Origin: Opitutia bacterium UBA4506
Lineage (GTDB): Bacteria > Verrucomicrobiota > Verrucomicrobiia > Opitutales > Puniceicoccaceae
DNA: 64,000 bases
Direction: 5' to 3'
Assembly (NCBI GenBank): GCA_002388665.1
Contig: DGMY01000040.1
Span: 11,782-75,781 of the forward strand
Shown here: one piece after another, positions 1 to 8,691 of the stretch
Numbering within the stretch: position 1 is the first letter of the stretch
How the letters are laid out: the number at the start of each line of letters is the position of its first letter
The notes under the pieces: model-generated
Seen by the model: only the letters and a program-made list of their open reading frames with translations
Databases searched by the model: none
Told to the model about the DNA's origin: nothing
Made by a program: the position numbers and the translations under genes

Positions 1-23
1 CTTTCCATTCAAAGATCAGAGAT

Positions 24-392
24 ATGAACGCGTTGATTTCCGAAATTACCAATGAGCAGCTACAGGACGACCGCTCCAACTTTAAAGTTGGGGACGGTGT
101 TAAAGTCCACACTCGTGTGCGTGAAGGGGAAAAGACCCGTATTCAGATATTTGCGGGGATTGTGATCGCTCGTAAAGGAGCGGGTATCCACGAAACATTT
201 ACCGTACGTCGTATTGCTTCGGGTGTAGGAGTTGAGCGTGTTTTTCCCGTTCACTCCCCAAACATCGAGAAGATCGAAGTTGATCGTGAGAGTGTGACCA
301 TGCGTGCTCGTATGTACTACATGCGTGAGCGTATCGGCAAGCGCGCGAGCCTCGTGAAGGAAAAGCGCCTCGTCGAACAAGGCCGGAAATAA
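24..392 (+). CDS. rplS: 50S ribosomal protein L19
   Basis: Ribosomal protein L19 sits at the 30S/50S interface of the ribosome. The 122-residue product has the family length and shows the expected core: FKVGDGVKVHTRVREGEKTR near residues 20-39, then IQIFAGIVIARKGAG and the basic stretch ending YYMRERIGKRASLVKEKR. The C-terminus is short and lysine-rich, as expected for an rRNA-binding protein. The gene starts close to the window edge, so its usual upstream partners (rpsP, rimM, trmD) cannot be seen. A small membrane-protein gene and trpA follow on the same strand. Identification is by family knowledge and is secure. Confidence 0.97.
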   Translation: MNALISEITNEQLQDDRSNFKVGDGVKVHTRVREGEKTRIQIFAGIVIARKGAGIHETFTVRRIASGVGVERVFPVHSPNIEKIEVDRESVTMRARMYYMRERIGKRASLVKEKRLVEQGRK

Positions 393-413
393 CCGGCGGC
401 TCGGGGGGCGGGC

Positions 414-593
414 ATGGATCCGGCGAAGCGGAACCGCAACCTGTTTATCCTCGCGCTGATCGTGGCGGCAGTCGCCGTAGGTTTTCTGAAATTGCATTTG
501 TACCGATCTCTGCTGAAAGAAGGCTTTCAGGAAGAGAAGGTAGTTGAGTCGGTTTCTACACCGAGCGAAAACGAACCGAGTTCCCAACCATGA
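414..593 (+). CDS. Small single-pass membrane protein, function unknown
   Basis: This 59-codon ORF begins MDPAKRNRNLFILALIVAAV and has one hydrophobic segment at about residues 9-24, followed by a charged tail rich in Glu, Ser and Pro. A short Lys/Arg N-terminus before the helix suggests the N-terminus is cytoplasmic. Its stop codon overlaps the trpA start in an ATGA arrangement (590-593), which argues that it is translated and coupled to trpA. It lies 21 bp after rplS. I recognise no family. The coding call rests on the overlap, the clean helix and the codon usage. Confidence 0.6.
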   Translation: MDPAKRNRNLFILALIVAAVAVGFLKLHLYRSLLKEGFQEEKVVESVSTPSENEPSSQP

Positions 594-1411
594 GTCGAGC
601 AGACCGTATCGCCCACGCCTTCGATCCAGAACGTCTCAAGGCGGTTGGAAAATCGTCCGCATTCGTTTCATACACATGTGCCGGAGATCCGGACCTTGAT
701 ACCTCGGTAAAGATTTACCGCAGTCTAATCGAGGCGGGCGTGGATGTGCTGGAGATCGGTGTTCCTTTCAGTGACCCGCTTGCAGACGGGCCCACGAATC
801 AGCGGGCATCGGAGAGGGCATTGGCAAATGGGATGACCTCGGATCGAGTCTTTGAGCTCGTACGGCGTGTTCGCGAGATCTCGGACGAAGTGCCGATTGT
901 TTTCTATACCTATTACAATCTGGTATTTTCCCGCGGGCATGAAGAATACATTCAACGTGCGAAGGCCGCAGGGGTTGATGGGATTCTCGTCTTGGATCTA
1001 CCTCCCGAAGAGGGGGAAGACCACCTCGCCCTCTGTAAGAAGCACGATTTGAAGACGGTTCTCATCGTGGCGCCGACGACCCCGGAGTCGCGTCTTCCCT
1101 TGATCAGTGCGGCTGCTACAGGATTCATCTACTATGTATCGCGGGAAGGGGTTACCGGCGAGCGGACTGATCTTGCACAGGGCGTTGAAGAGTCTCTGCA
1201 AAAAATCCGTGGAACTACGACATTGCCGGTAGTCGTTGGATTTGGGATTTCCAACCAAGAACAAGTTCGCGCTACGGCCAAGTCTGCATCTGGGGTAGTT
1301 GTAGGGAGTGCGATTGTCAAAAAGTGCGAGAATCTTTCGACAGATTCGGAAGATGGCTGGGCGGAGTTTGATGAGTTTTTGCGTGACCTGGTTGCGGGTT
1401 GCACAGTTTGA
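590..1411 (+). CDS. trpA: Tryptophan synthase alpha chain
   Basis: TrpA cleaves indole-3-glycerol phosphate to indole and glyceraldehyde 3-phosphate, then channels indole to TrpB in the cytoplasmic alpha2-beta2 complex. The 273-residue protein has the family length. The signature LEIGVPFSDPLADGP is at residues 54-68 and includes the likely catalytic Glu55 and Asp66 (equivalents of Glu49 and Asp60 in the enteric enzyme). GFIYYVSREGVTG and the phosphate-binding VVGFGIS segment follow. The ATG overlaps the stop of the preceding small ORF. No trpB lies next to it in the window, so the trp genes seem to be split or to continue elsewhere. Confidence 0.96.
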   Translation: MSRADRIAHAFDPERLKAVGKSSAFVSYTCAGDPDLDTSVKIYRSLIEAGVDVLEIGVPFSDPLADGPTNQRASERALANGMTSDRVFELVRRVREISDEVPIVFYTYYNLVFSRGHEEYIQRAKAAGVDGILVLDLPPEEGEDHLALCKKHDLKTVLIVAPTTPESRLPLISAAATGFIYYVSREGVTGERTDLAQGVEESLQKIRGTTTLPVVVGFGISNQEQVRATAKSASGVVVGSAIVKKCENLSTDSEDGWAEFDEFLRDLVAGCTV

Positions 1412-1473
1412 TTCTTCGAGCGCGCAGGAATGGATCTTGCGCCGAAGGACAGGACGTTTTTTTCTCCCCATTC

Positions 1474-2304
1474 ATGCTTTCTTTCTTTGCTAGAAATCCT
1501 GTCCCGGTGATTCGCACCATCTTCTCCGGAACGTTGCTTCTTCTGCTGGCCTCTGGCTGTGCTACGATGGATAGTCGCAGTGCGGACGAAGTTGCGGAGC
1601 ACCGGAAGCGATATGAAAGTGCCATGGCGGAGTTGGAAAAGGTGTCGTTTGGCTCGGAGAAAGTGGTATCTTTGCATCCGAGAATGATTGCGCGGTCGAA
1701 AATGTCAGCGCAGCGGGTTGAGATTCGGGCGGAAGCTCAGGATGACGGCCTGCAGTTTGCGAATCGCTCCGCGACGGTTGTGGGATATCCGGTGATGCTG
1801 GAACTTACGAACGAGGACAGTGTTGTGGTGAAAATCACTGATTTGGAAATTCGTCGGCGACCTCCTCATTTGGTTGGCCGGTATGAAGACCTGATTGGAA
1901 CAGATCCGATTGTGCTGCAACCGCAGGAGTCGTGGGTAGGCAAATTTATTGTGTCACGAAAGAGCGGTTGGTATCGCGTAACGGTACAAGCAGCGGCTCC
2001 TGAAGGTTGGCTTGCGATTCCCGGACCAAATACTCGCAGTGTATACTTTAGGGAAGAGACCAACGCGAATCTAGGTTCTGCTGGATACAGTGCAGTTGTG
2101 ACCTTCTGGAATCTGAGCGAGGAGGCGGCGACCTTCCGTTATTGGCTAACCGCAGACGACGGGCACGGGGTACCCAAGTCATCCTTTTCTCAAGGGCTGA
2201 TGGAGCTGGAGGCTGGTGAAGCGATCCAGATCGAAGTGATTACAGATACCCGAAACTGGTCACTGGTCACGGCACCGCCTGTCGAGGAAGAAGGAGGAGA
2301 GTAA
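1474..2304 (+). CDS. Predicted lipoprotein, function unknown
   Basis: The product has a hydrophobic signal ending in the lipobox LLLASGC, then a mature region of about 250 residues, so it is probably exported and lipid-anchored. An in-frame ORF extends upstream to 1399 into the trpA 3' end, but the ATG at 1474 or the GTG at 1507 puts the Cys at a normal distance from the start. The mature region looks beta-rich, with phrases such as VMLELTNEDSVVVKITDLEI and YRVTVQAA that recall Ig-like folds, but I do not recognise a named domain. It precedes thyA by 5 bp and is probably co-transcribed with it. Confidence 0.75.
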   Translation: MLSFFARNPVPVIRTIFSGTLLLLLASGCATMDSRSADEVAEHRKRYESAMAELEKVSFGSEKVVSLHPRMIARSKMSAQRVEIRAEAQDDGLQFANRSATVVGYPVMLELTNEDSVVVKITDLEIRRRPPHLVGRYEDLIGTDPIVLQPQESWVGKFIVSRKSGWYRVTVQAAAPEGWLAIPGPNTRSVYFREETNANLGSAGYSAVVTFWNLSEEAATFRYWLTADDGHGVPKSSFSQGLMELEAGEAIQIEVITDTRNWSLVTAPPVEEEGGE

Positions 2305-2309
2305 GTCGT

Positions 2310-3104
2310 ATGAAAGTGTACCTCGATTTAATGCGTAGAATTCTTGAGGAAGGATCCTACCGTGACGACCGCACCGGAACGGGAACTTGGTCGCTCTTTG
2401 GCGCACAGCTTCGTTTTCGGATGGAGGATGGCTTTCCACTGGTGACAACCAAGAAAGTTCACCTGAAGTCCATCATCCACGAATTACTGTGGTTCTTGCG
2501 TGGGGAGACCAACGCCAAGTCTCTTCAGGAGAACGGGGTAAAAATCTGGAACGAGTGGGCTGATCCTGACGGGGAACTGGGACGAGTGTACGGCGCACAA
2601 TGGCGTTCCTGGCAGCGACCTGACGGAACCCATATCGATCAGATTGCGGAAGTAGTTCGGTCGATTCGGGAGAATCCCGACAGCCGTCGGCACATGGTAT
2701 TGGCCTGGAATCCGGGGGAAATTGAGCAGATGGCTTTGCCACCGTGTCACGCGCTCTTCCAATTCTACGTAGCAGACGGCCGCCTGAGCTGCCAATTGTA
2801 TCAGCGTAGCGCTGACATTTTCCTGGGTGTTCCCTTTAATATCGCTTCCTATGCACTGTTGCTGCAGATGATGGCGCAAGTATGCGGATTGCAGGCGGGC
2901 GACTTTGTGCACACCTTTGGGGATGTTCATTTGTACTCCAACCACAAGGAGCAAGCGAAAACGCAATTGTCTCGAGAACCGCGGCCATTGCCACGAATGA
3001 TCATCAATCCAGCACGCCTGGAGATCGACGATTTTTGCTATGAAGACTTTGAGTTGGAGGGCTATGATCCCTGGCCCGCGATTCGGGCCCCAGTTGCCGT
3101 CTAG
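2310..3104 (+). CDS. thyA: Thymidylate synthase (ThyA type)
   Basis: This enzyme methylates dUMP to dTMP using 5,10-methylene-tetrahydrofolate and yields dihydrofolate. The 264-residue protein matches the length of the E. coli enzyme, and its nucleophile falls at Cys146 within LPPCHALFQFY. The folate and nucleotide-binding segments RDDRTGTGT (residues 18-26), HELLWFLRGETN and the later CQLYQRSADIFLGVPFNIASY are all present. It sits 3 bp upstream of folA, which recycles the dihydrofolate it makes, so the pair forms a functional operon. Confidence 0.98.
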   Translation: MKVYLDLMRRILEEGSYRDDRTGTGTWSLFGAQLRFRMEDGFPLVTTKKVHLKSIIHELLWFLRGETNAKSLQENGVKIWNEWADPDGELGRVYGAQWRSWQRPDGTHIDQIAEVVRSIRENPDSRRHMVLAWNPGEIEQMALPPCHALFQFYVADGRLSCQLYQRSADIFLGVPFNIASYALLLQMMAQVCGLQAGDFVHTFGDVHLYSNHKEQAKTQLSREPRPLPRMIINPARLEIDDFCYEDFELEGYDPWPAIRAPVAV

Positions 3105-3107
3105 AGA

Positions 3108-3599
3108 ATGAAGGACCTTACCCAAGTCAGCAGCGTATCCTGGATAGCGGTTGCCGCGATGGCGGAGAATCGCGTGATCGGCAAGGACGGCGCACTCCCC
3201 TGGCATCTGCCCGGAGATCTAAAATTCTTCAAGCAGCTAACGACTGGAGGAACGATACTCATGGGAAGGAAAACCTTTGAGTCGATCGGTCGACCTCTGC
3301 CCAGGAGACGGAATCTGGTATTGAGCCGGTCCGGAGTCAACGCTCCTGGGATCGAAGTCTTCTCCTCCGTAGATGATCTCTTGGGCGTTCTGGAGCGGGA
3401 TGAACGCATCTTTGTTATCGGAGGTGAGGAGATTTACCGGCTGACCATGGACCTTTGGACTGAAGTGTATTTAACGCGGGTCTCGGGTAATCCTGATGGA
3501 GATGCCTTTTTTCCTGAGTTTGAGGAGCAATTCCCCGAAGTGCGCACTGTGCACGAGGAAGAAGACTTCACCGTAGAGCACTTCCGCCGGAAATTGTAG
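3108..3599 (+). CDS. folA: Dihydrofolate reductase
   Basis: FolA reduces dihydrofolate to tetrahydrofolate with NADPH and so restores the cofactor consumed by ThyA. The 163-residue product has the family length. Typical segments are AAMAENRVIGKDGALPWHLP, the catalytic acid at about Asp37 in LPGDLKFF, MGRKTFESIGRPLP for NADPH binding, and FVIGGEEIYR near residue 105. The start ATG lies 3 bp after the thyA stop codon, which points to co-translation. No resistance-type alteration can be judged from the sequence alone. Confidence 0.96.
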   Translation: MKDLTQVSSVSWIAVAAMAENRVIGKDGALPWHLPGDLKFFKQLTTGGTILMGRKTFESIGRPLPRRRNLVLSRSGVNAPGIEVFSSVDDLLGVLERDERIFVIGGEEIYRLTMDLWTEVYLTRVSGNPDGDAFFPEFEEQFPEVRTVHEEEDFTVEHFRRKL

Positions 3600-3704
3600 G
3601 AGTCGACTGGGGATTCATTTGCGGGGCTATTTGCCCTGATGACGGGCTCAACATTTTCCGCACACTTGATTGCAGGAAGCGGAAAACGTGGCATGCTGGC
3701 AGCC

Positions 3705-4292
3705 ATGGTTGAAGATACTCGAAAGACCGTCACTCTCTTTCGCCATGGCGAAACGGAGTGGAGCCGCAGCGGACAGCACACATCGATCACCGATTTACCT
3801 TTAACTGAGAAAGGGCGGGCCGAGGCGCAACAGTTGCAACCCCTCTACAGCGGAGGCAATTTTTCTTTGATTTTATCGAGCCCGCGGAGAAGAGCCTTGG
3901 AAACAGCCGAACTTGCGGGTGCGGGGAAGGACGTGGAAGAGGACGCTGACCTCGCGGAATGGTACTACGGGGATTATGAAGGTCTGACGACAGCTCAGAT
4001 ACGATCGAACGTTCCCGACTGGACCATCTTTACCCATCCGGTGCCGGGTGGGGAGACTGGAGCTGAAGTGGCCGCTCGGTGTGACCGGGTAATAGACCGG
4101 GCGATTCGGGCGGATGGGGACGTCGCGCTTTTCGCGCACGGTCATCTATTTCGTGTATTCGTCGCGCGATGGCTGCGATTGGGTCCAGAAGAGGGCAGGC
4201 ATTTTGCCATAGGCACGGCCACTAGGAACCTACTTGGATACGAGCACGAGAACCGAGCCGTATTGATCTGGAACGCACCGACTAGCGCTTGA
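3705..4292 (+). CDS. Histidine phosphatase family protein (phosphoglycerate mutase-like)
   Basis: A cytoplasmic enzyme of the branch-1 histidine phosphatase superfamily. It has the phosphohistidine motif RHGE at residues 13-16, the acidic LAEWYYGDYEG segment that supplies the general acid, and the second catalytic histidine in FAHGHLFRVF near the C-terminus. I prefer the ATG at 3705 (195 residues) because the catalytic motif then begins about 10 residues in, as usual. An in-frame ATG at 3639 would add an atypical leader. Members include phosphoglycerate mutases, alpha-ribazole phosphatase and sugar phosphatases; the substrate cannot be assigned here. It converges on hemE. Confidence 0.85.
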   Translation: MVEDTRKTVTLFRHGETEWSRSGQHTSITDLPLTEKGRAEAQQLQPLYSGGNFSLILSSPRRRALETAELAGAGKDVEEDADLAEWYYGDYEGLTTAQIRSNVPDWTIFTHPVPGGETGAEVAARCDRVIDRAIRADGDVALFAHGHLFRVFVARWLRLGPEEGRHFAIGTATRNLLGYEHENRAVLIWNAPTSA

Positions 4293-4389
4293 GGCGGAGG
4301 CCGGTCAATTCGGTGGGAGCCAGGGCTTTGTCGGAACTTCCTCGATGACGGAAGAAGCTGACGGAGATTGAAGAAGAGATCCTGGCGGC

Positions 4390-5409
4390 TCAACCTTGGA
4401 TTGTGTCGAGCAGGGCCTCGACGCAGTCGATCCGTGTCTTGGGGCTAAGCCCGTGGCCGCCGTTAAAAATAAATCCTGGATCGCCCTTGCGGTCGTCGAG
4501 GATTCTCCTGGCTGCCGCTCGCACGGATGCGGGGTCGGTCTCGAGGATCAGGGGATCAAGATTGCCTTGAATCGCAATGGAGGGCCCGACGGTATCGCGG
4601 GCAAGGGCGAGTGGAGTAGACCAATCAATCGCGATAGCCTCACTCTTCACCGATCGCTGCTCGTTGAGACGGCTGGCGGCGCCGCGGGAGAAGAAAATCG
4701 ACGGTTTATCGCAGGAGCGGATGATTTGGCGGATGGGTTCCAGGCACCATTCCTCGTAGAAATCGGCGGGACAAAGAGAGGCCCATGAGTCGAAGAGTTG
4801 GATCGCGTCAGCCCCTGATTGGCATTGGAGTTTCACGTACTCGGAGCAGGCCGCAGTGATCTTCTCGCGCAGAATGCGGGCGGCATCGGGAGCCCGATAA
4901 AGCAGCTCACGGAGATTTCGTCCCTCGCCGGGGGAGCCTCCCTCAACCAAGTAGAGTGCCAGAGTCCAGGGTGCTCCGCAGAATCCCAGTAGAGTGGTTT
5001 CCTCCCTGAGTTCAGACCGCAATTGCTGGAGAGCTTTACCTACGTAGCTCAAGCGCTCGGCAGTACCCTCAGCCTGAAGCGCATTGACCTCCTCCTCCGA
5101 TCGCACTGTGCGTTCCAGCTCAATTCCACCCTGATCACGGAATCGATAATCGACCCCGAGAGCTTCGGGAATGACCAGAATATCGCTGAAGAGGATAGCG
5201 GCGTCTAGGGTGGGGAACCGCTGGAGCGGTTGAAGCGTGACCTCGGTTGCCAAATCAGGCGTTTTGACCATTGTCCGAAAATCATGCTTCTGTTTGAGGG
5301 CTCGGTACTCGGGCAGGTAGCGACCTGCTTGACGCATCAGCCAGACCGGAGGCCGGTCGGAATTTTGGCAGGCGAGGGCATCGAGAAAACGTTTCCGAGA
5401 AGTGATCAT
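4390..5409 (-). CDS. hemE: Uroporphyrinogen decarboxylase
   Basis: HemE decarboxylates the four acetate side chains of uroporphyrinogen III to give coproporphyrinogen III in cytoplasmic haem synthesis. The 339-residue product carries the signature PVWLMRQAGRYLPEYR at about residues 21-36, the AILFSDILVIPEALG segment with the substrate-binding Asp, GFCGAPWTLALYLVEGG, and a C-terminal GHGLSPKT. Its start overlaps the hemF stop by 4 bp in an ATGA arrangement, so the two are translationally coupled. Gene order runs against pathway order, since HemF uses the HemE product. Confidence 0.97.
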   Translation of the reverse strand: MITSRKRFLDALACQNSDRPPVWLMRQAGRYLPEYRALKQKHDFRTMVKTPDLATEVTLQPLQRFPTLDAAILFSDILVIPEALGVDYRFRDQGGIELERTVRSEEEVNALQAEGTAERLSYVGKALQQLRSELREETTLLGFCGAPWTLALYLVEGGSPGEGRNLRELLYRAPDAARILREKITAACSEYVKLQCQSGADAIQLFDSWASLCPADFYEEWCLEPIRQIIRSCDKPSIFFSRGAASRLNEQRSVKSEAIAIDWSTPLALARDTVGPSIAIQGNLDPLILETDPASVRAAARRILDDRKGDPGFIFNGGHGLSPKTRIDCVEALLDTIQG

Positions 5410-6371
5410 GGGCGGGATTCGGTCGATTCAAAAGGGGCTCCTGGAGAGAGCCAGTCGCGGGGGCGAAGAAATTCCTCTACCAGTAGGGCTTCGGGCGTGT
5501 CTGGGGTTGGTTCCCAGCCGTAAGACCAACAGGCCTCGGCAGGGAGAGACATCAGGATGGATTCGGTGCGGCCACCGGAGACCAAGCCGAAGCGAGTTCC
5601 CCTGTCGTGGAGAAGATTGAACTCGACGTAGCGGCCTCGTCGAAGGCGCTGAAACTGTTTTTGTTCCTCGTTAAAATCGGTGGCGGCGCGTTGGTCTAAG
5701 AGTGAAAAGAAGGCGTCGCGGAAGCCGTATCCAACTGATTTTGCGAACGCGAAAGTACGCTCGAACCCGAGTTCACAAAAGTCGTCGAAGAAGATGCCTC
5801 CGACCCCACGGCACTCATCGCGGTGGGGGAGATAGAAATAGCGATCGCATTCCTGTTTGAATCTGCGGTAGAGGCCCGGCTGAGACTGCTCGCAGATATC
5901 GTGAGCCGCCTGGTGCCAACGGATCGCATCCTCTTTAAATCCGTAGCACGGAGTCAGATCAAACCCGCCGCCAAACCACCATTGTATTTCCTGATCCTCG
6001 TGTTCTGGAAGGATGAAAAATGCGCGCACATTCATGTGGGCAGTCGGAGCAAATGGATTACACGGATGAAGCACGACGGAGACACCCATGGCTTCAAACG
6101 GACGACCGGCGAGCTCTGGCTTCCTGGCGGATGCAGGGGCTGGTAGGGCGTCGCCGCATACGCGGGAGAAATTGACACCACCCTTTTCGAGGATTCGACC
6201 ACCTTGAACGGCGCGGGAAATTCCGCCGCCACCGCCGGGTCGATTCCACTTGTCCTCAATGATCAATTCGGAGCCCTCGCGGGCCTCGATCTCCTTGCAG
6301 AGATCATCCTGAAGGCGGAGGAAAGCCTCTTGGACCCGATTTGGTTCTTCAGGCTGAATGGTCTGCCTCAC
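5406..6371 (-). CDS. hemF: Oxygen-dependent coproporphyrinogen III oxidase
   Basis: HemF converts coproporphyrinogen III to protoporphyrinogen IX using molecular oxygen, the step after HemE. The 321-residue product shows the family hallmarks: GGGGISRAVQGG near residue 50, GVNFSRVCG, a GGGFDLTPCYGF segment, and HRDECRGVGGIFFDDFCE. Use of the aerobic rather than the radical SAM enzyme suggests growth in oxygen. Its start overlaps the end of the upstream periplasmic binding protein gene by 4 bp (6368-6371), and its end overlaps hemE by 4 bp, so three genes form a tightly coupled set. Confidence 0.97.
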   Translation of the reverse strand: MRQTIQPEEPNRVQEAFLRLQDDLCKEIEAREGSELIIEDKWNRPGGGGGISRAVQGGRILEKGGVNFSRVCGDALPAPASARKPELAGRPFEAMGVSVVLHPCNPFAPTAHMNVRAFFILPEHEDQEIQWWFGGGFDLTPCYGFKEDAIRWHQAAHDICEQSQPGLYRRFKQECDRYFYLPHRDECRGVGGIFFDDFCELGFERTFAFAKSVGYGFRDAFFSLLDQRAATDFNEEQKQFQRLRRGRYVEFNLLHDRGTRFGLVSGGRTESILMSLPAEACWSYGWEPTPDTPEALLVEEFLRPRDWLSPGAPFESTESRP

Positions 6372-7240
6372 TCTCCGGTGGGTAGCTCAGATTTCAACTG
6401 ACGCCTGCGCGAATCGAGAAGCGGAAAGAATCCTTCGGCTTGGAGGGTTTCGGCAGCTGAATCTGAAAGCAGGAACTCGATGTAGGGCGCGAGAAAGCGG
6501 TACTGGCTGCGGGGAACGCAGATGTAGTAGGGGAGGGAAAGCGGATAGTCACCGTAGTTGACGTTCTCGAGGGTAGGGCCGAACGAAATCTCGCCCTCGG
6601 AAGATTCGATGCGAAGCGTTTTGAGATCTGGTGAAAGTGGAATCGTGTCAATGAAGCCAATCGCCCCATCATTGTTGCTGACATAGGACTCCAGGCGCAG
6701 GGAGGAGCTAAATTCTTGGATCCCGGAACGAAGGGCTTCGCTCTCGAGGAAAGTTGCGCTGAACAAGTCGAGAATCGGGCTCAAGCCGGAGTTTGCGTAG
6801 GCGGCTTGGATATTACGATTTTGCCAGGAACCGGAGAGACCCAGAGCCGACCATCGAGCAATCGCATTCTCGCTCAGCGAGCCAAAGATGCCTCCAATTT
6901 GTTGTTGGGAAAGGGAATCGAGAGGATTCTTTTCATGTACAACAATCGCACCGATCTGGAATCCCAGGGGAATGACGGGGAAATCGTAGTCGCTGGGAGT
7001 TTTCTCGGGCATGGCCACGAGAATGATGTCGGCATCGCCCTCGTAAAATTCACGGAAAGCGAGGAGACTGCCACCTAGGTTCACCTCGAGAAAGTCGCCC
7101 TCGGATTCGGCAAACTCTTTGAGAGATTCGATCAGGGCCTCTGGAATGTAGTCGGAGCCCTCAACCTTGATTACGCGGGCATGAAGACTCGATCCGAGGA
7201 GGGTCAAAGAGAGAAGCGAAAGGAGAAAGAAGGGTTTCAT
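6368..7240 (-). CDS. PstS-like periplasmic phosphate/solute-binding protein
   Basis: The 290-residue protein starts with a clear signal peptide (MKPFFLLSLLSLTLLGSSLHA) and continues with a type 2 periplasmic binding fold of PstS type: VIKVEGSDYIPEALIESL, a poorly conserved hinge region, SNNDGAIGFIDTIPLS and YPLSLPYYICVP. It probably binds a small anion such as phosphate, but no Pst transporter genes accompany it and it could be a sensor input instead. It lies 11 bp after an NtrC-type regulator and overlaps hemF by 4 bp. The residues that define phosphate specificity cannot be assigned with confidence. Confidence 0.8.
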   Translation of the reverse strand: MKPFFLLSLLSLTLLGSSLHARVIKVEGSDYIPEALIESLKEFAESEGDFLEVNLGGSLLAFREFYEGDADIILVAMPEKTPSDYDFPVIPLGFQIGAIVVHEKNPLDSLSQQQIGGIFGSLSENAIARWSALGLSGSWQNRNIQAAYANSGLSPILDLFSATFLESEALRSGIQEFSSSLRLESYVSNNDGAIGFIDTIPLSPDLKTLRIESSEGEISFGPTLENVNYGDYPLSLPYYICVPRSQYRFLAPYIEFLLSDSAAETLQAEGFFPLLDSRRRQLKSELPTGE

Positions 7241-7251
7241 ATACTAGGAAA

Positions 7252-8616
7252 TTAAGATTCGAGGAGTTCGGGCCAGCGTGCAAGCTTCCGATGAAGAGTA
7301 CGGCGACTCATCCCCAGTAATTCTGCAGCCTGGGTCTTGTTTCCACCGGTTTTTTGCAGGGCATTGCGCAAAAGTCGTTTCTCATTTTCTTCCACGGAAA
7401 GAGGATTTGAGACCAGGCCGGAAATGGCGGTTCGGGCTGGGGGACCCTCGTCAAAAAACTTGGTTTCGAGATCGTACTCGGTCACGAGGCTACCGCGCTT
7501 CAGGATGACTATGTTTTCGCAGAAATTCCGCAGTTCGCGGATGTTTCCCGGCCATCGATATTTCTGAAGGACCCCGACCGCATCGGGAGAGAATGTAACC
7601 GGGGGCAAATTGTTCTCCCGGCTGAAAGTGTCGACGTAGTATTCGAGAAGGAGTGGTATATCCTCCTGCCGATCGCGCAAAGGAGGGAGATCCAGCGAGA
7701 TTACATTGAGTCGGTAGAGGAGATCGGCGCGGAAATTCCCGCGTCGGGCCATTGCGGCCAAATCTTTATTGGTGGCACAAACCAACCGGGCATCGATCGA
7801 AATTGTTTTAACGCTCCCGAGCCTTTCGAGAGTGCGGGTTTCGAGAAAGCGCAGCAGCTTTATCTGGGTTGAAGCGTCGATCTCGCCGATCTCGTCGAGA
7901 AACAGCGTGCCCCCATCAGCCGCTTCGAACCGCCCGATCCGTCGTTCGGTGGCCCCGGTAAAGGCACCTTTCTCGTGACCGAACAGTTCGCTTTCCAGAA
8001 GATTGGATGCCAACGCCGCGCAATGAACGGCGACGAACGGTCGGCGACTCCGGTCGCTGTTCTGGTGGATGGCCTGAGCGATCAGCTCTTTACCGGTTCC
8101 CGTTTCGCCCTCGATCAAGACCGTAGCCTTGGAGGGGGCGACCAAGCGCACGGTATCGAGAATCTTTTGCAGTTTCGGGGAGTTGCCGAGAATCTCGTCA
8201 AACTTGAATTTCTGGTCAAGGCGCTGGTGAAGCGTCTGGTTCTCCTTTTCGAGTTGTTCGGTTTTGAGGGCGCGCTCGATCAGAAGTTCGAGTTTCTCCA
8301 GGCTTACCGGCTTGGTGAGGAAATCGTAGGCTCCCCGCTTCATTGCATCCACGGCGGTCTCCACATTCCCGTAGGCGGTCATCATGATGCAGACTGGCCG
8401 CGGCGAAATTGTCAGAGTCCGTTCGATCACGGACATGCCTGATTTGCCGGCCATCCTCAAATCGGTCAAAACCACATCAAAGCGGTCGCTTTCGAGATGA
8501 TTGAACGCCTCTTTGGCATTGTTGGCGGTGGTGATCTCGTAACGGTCCTCCAATGCAGCCTCCAGACCTTCGAGGGTATGGGGTTCGTCATCTACGATTA
8601 GAATGGATGCTGGCAT
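7252..8616 (-). CDS. Sigma54-dependent response regulator, NtrC family
   Basis: A 454-residue transcription activator with three domains in the classic order. The receiver (about 1-120) has the phospho-acceptor Asp in VVLTDLRMAGKSG. The central AAA+ ATPase has Walker A GETGTGKE, the sigma54-contact loop GAFTGA and Walker B GGTLFLDEIGE. The C-terminal Fis-type helix-turn-helix ends in NKTQAAELLGMSRRTLHRKL. All motifs needed to open sigma54 promoters look intact. No histidine kinase is in the window. A regulator lacking these motifs is encoded 75 bp upstream and the PstS-like gene 11 bp downstream, so it may respond to the same signal. Confidence 0.95.
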   Translation of the reverse strand: MPASILIVDDEPHTLEGLEAALEDRYEITTANNAKEAFNHLESDRFDVVLTDLRMAGKSGMSVIERTLTISPRPVCIMMTAYGNVETAVDAMKRGAYDFLTKPVSLEKLELLIERALKTEQLEKENQTLHQRLDQKFKFDEILGNSPKLQKILDTVRLVAPSKATVLIEGETGTGKELIAQAIHQNSDRSRRPFVAVHCAALASNLLESELFGHEKGAFTGATERRIGRFEAADGGTLFLDEIGEIDASTQIKLLRFLETRTLERLGSVKTISIDARLVCATNKDLAAMARRGNFRADLLYRLNVISLDLPPLRDRQEDIPLLLEYYVDTFSRENNLPPVTFSPDAVGVLQKYRWPGNIRELRNFCENIVILKRGSLVTEYDLETKFFDEGPPARTAISGLVSNPLSVEENEKRLLRNALQKTGGNKTQAAELLGMSRRTLHRKLARWPELLES

Positions 8617-8691
8617 GAAAGTCAGAGGATGATTTGAGACTTGCTGAGAGCAAGAAATTCTTTGGTCTTCCGCGGCTGTGGAAAAGAAGGG

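Noticed and set aside
998..1677. Overlapping minus-strand ORFs across trpA and the lipoprotein gene
   Set aside because: They are shadows of strongly supported plus-strand genes, with low-complexity Arg/Ser-rich translations.
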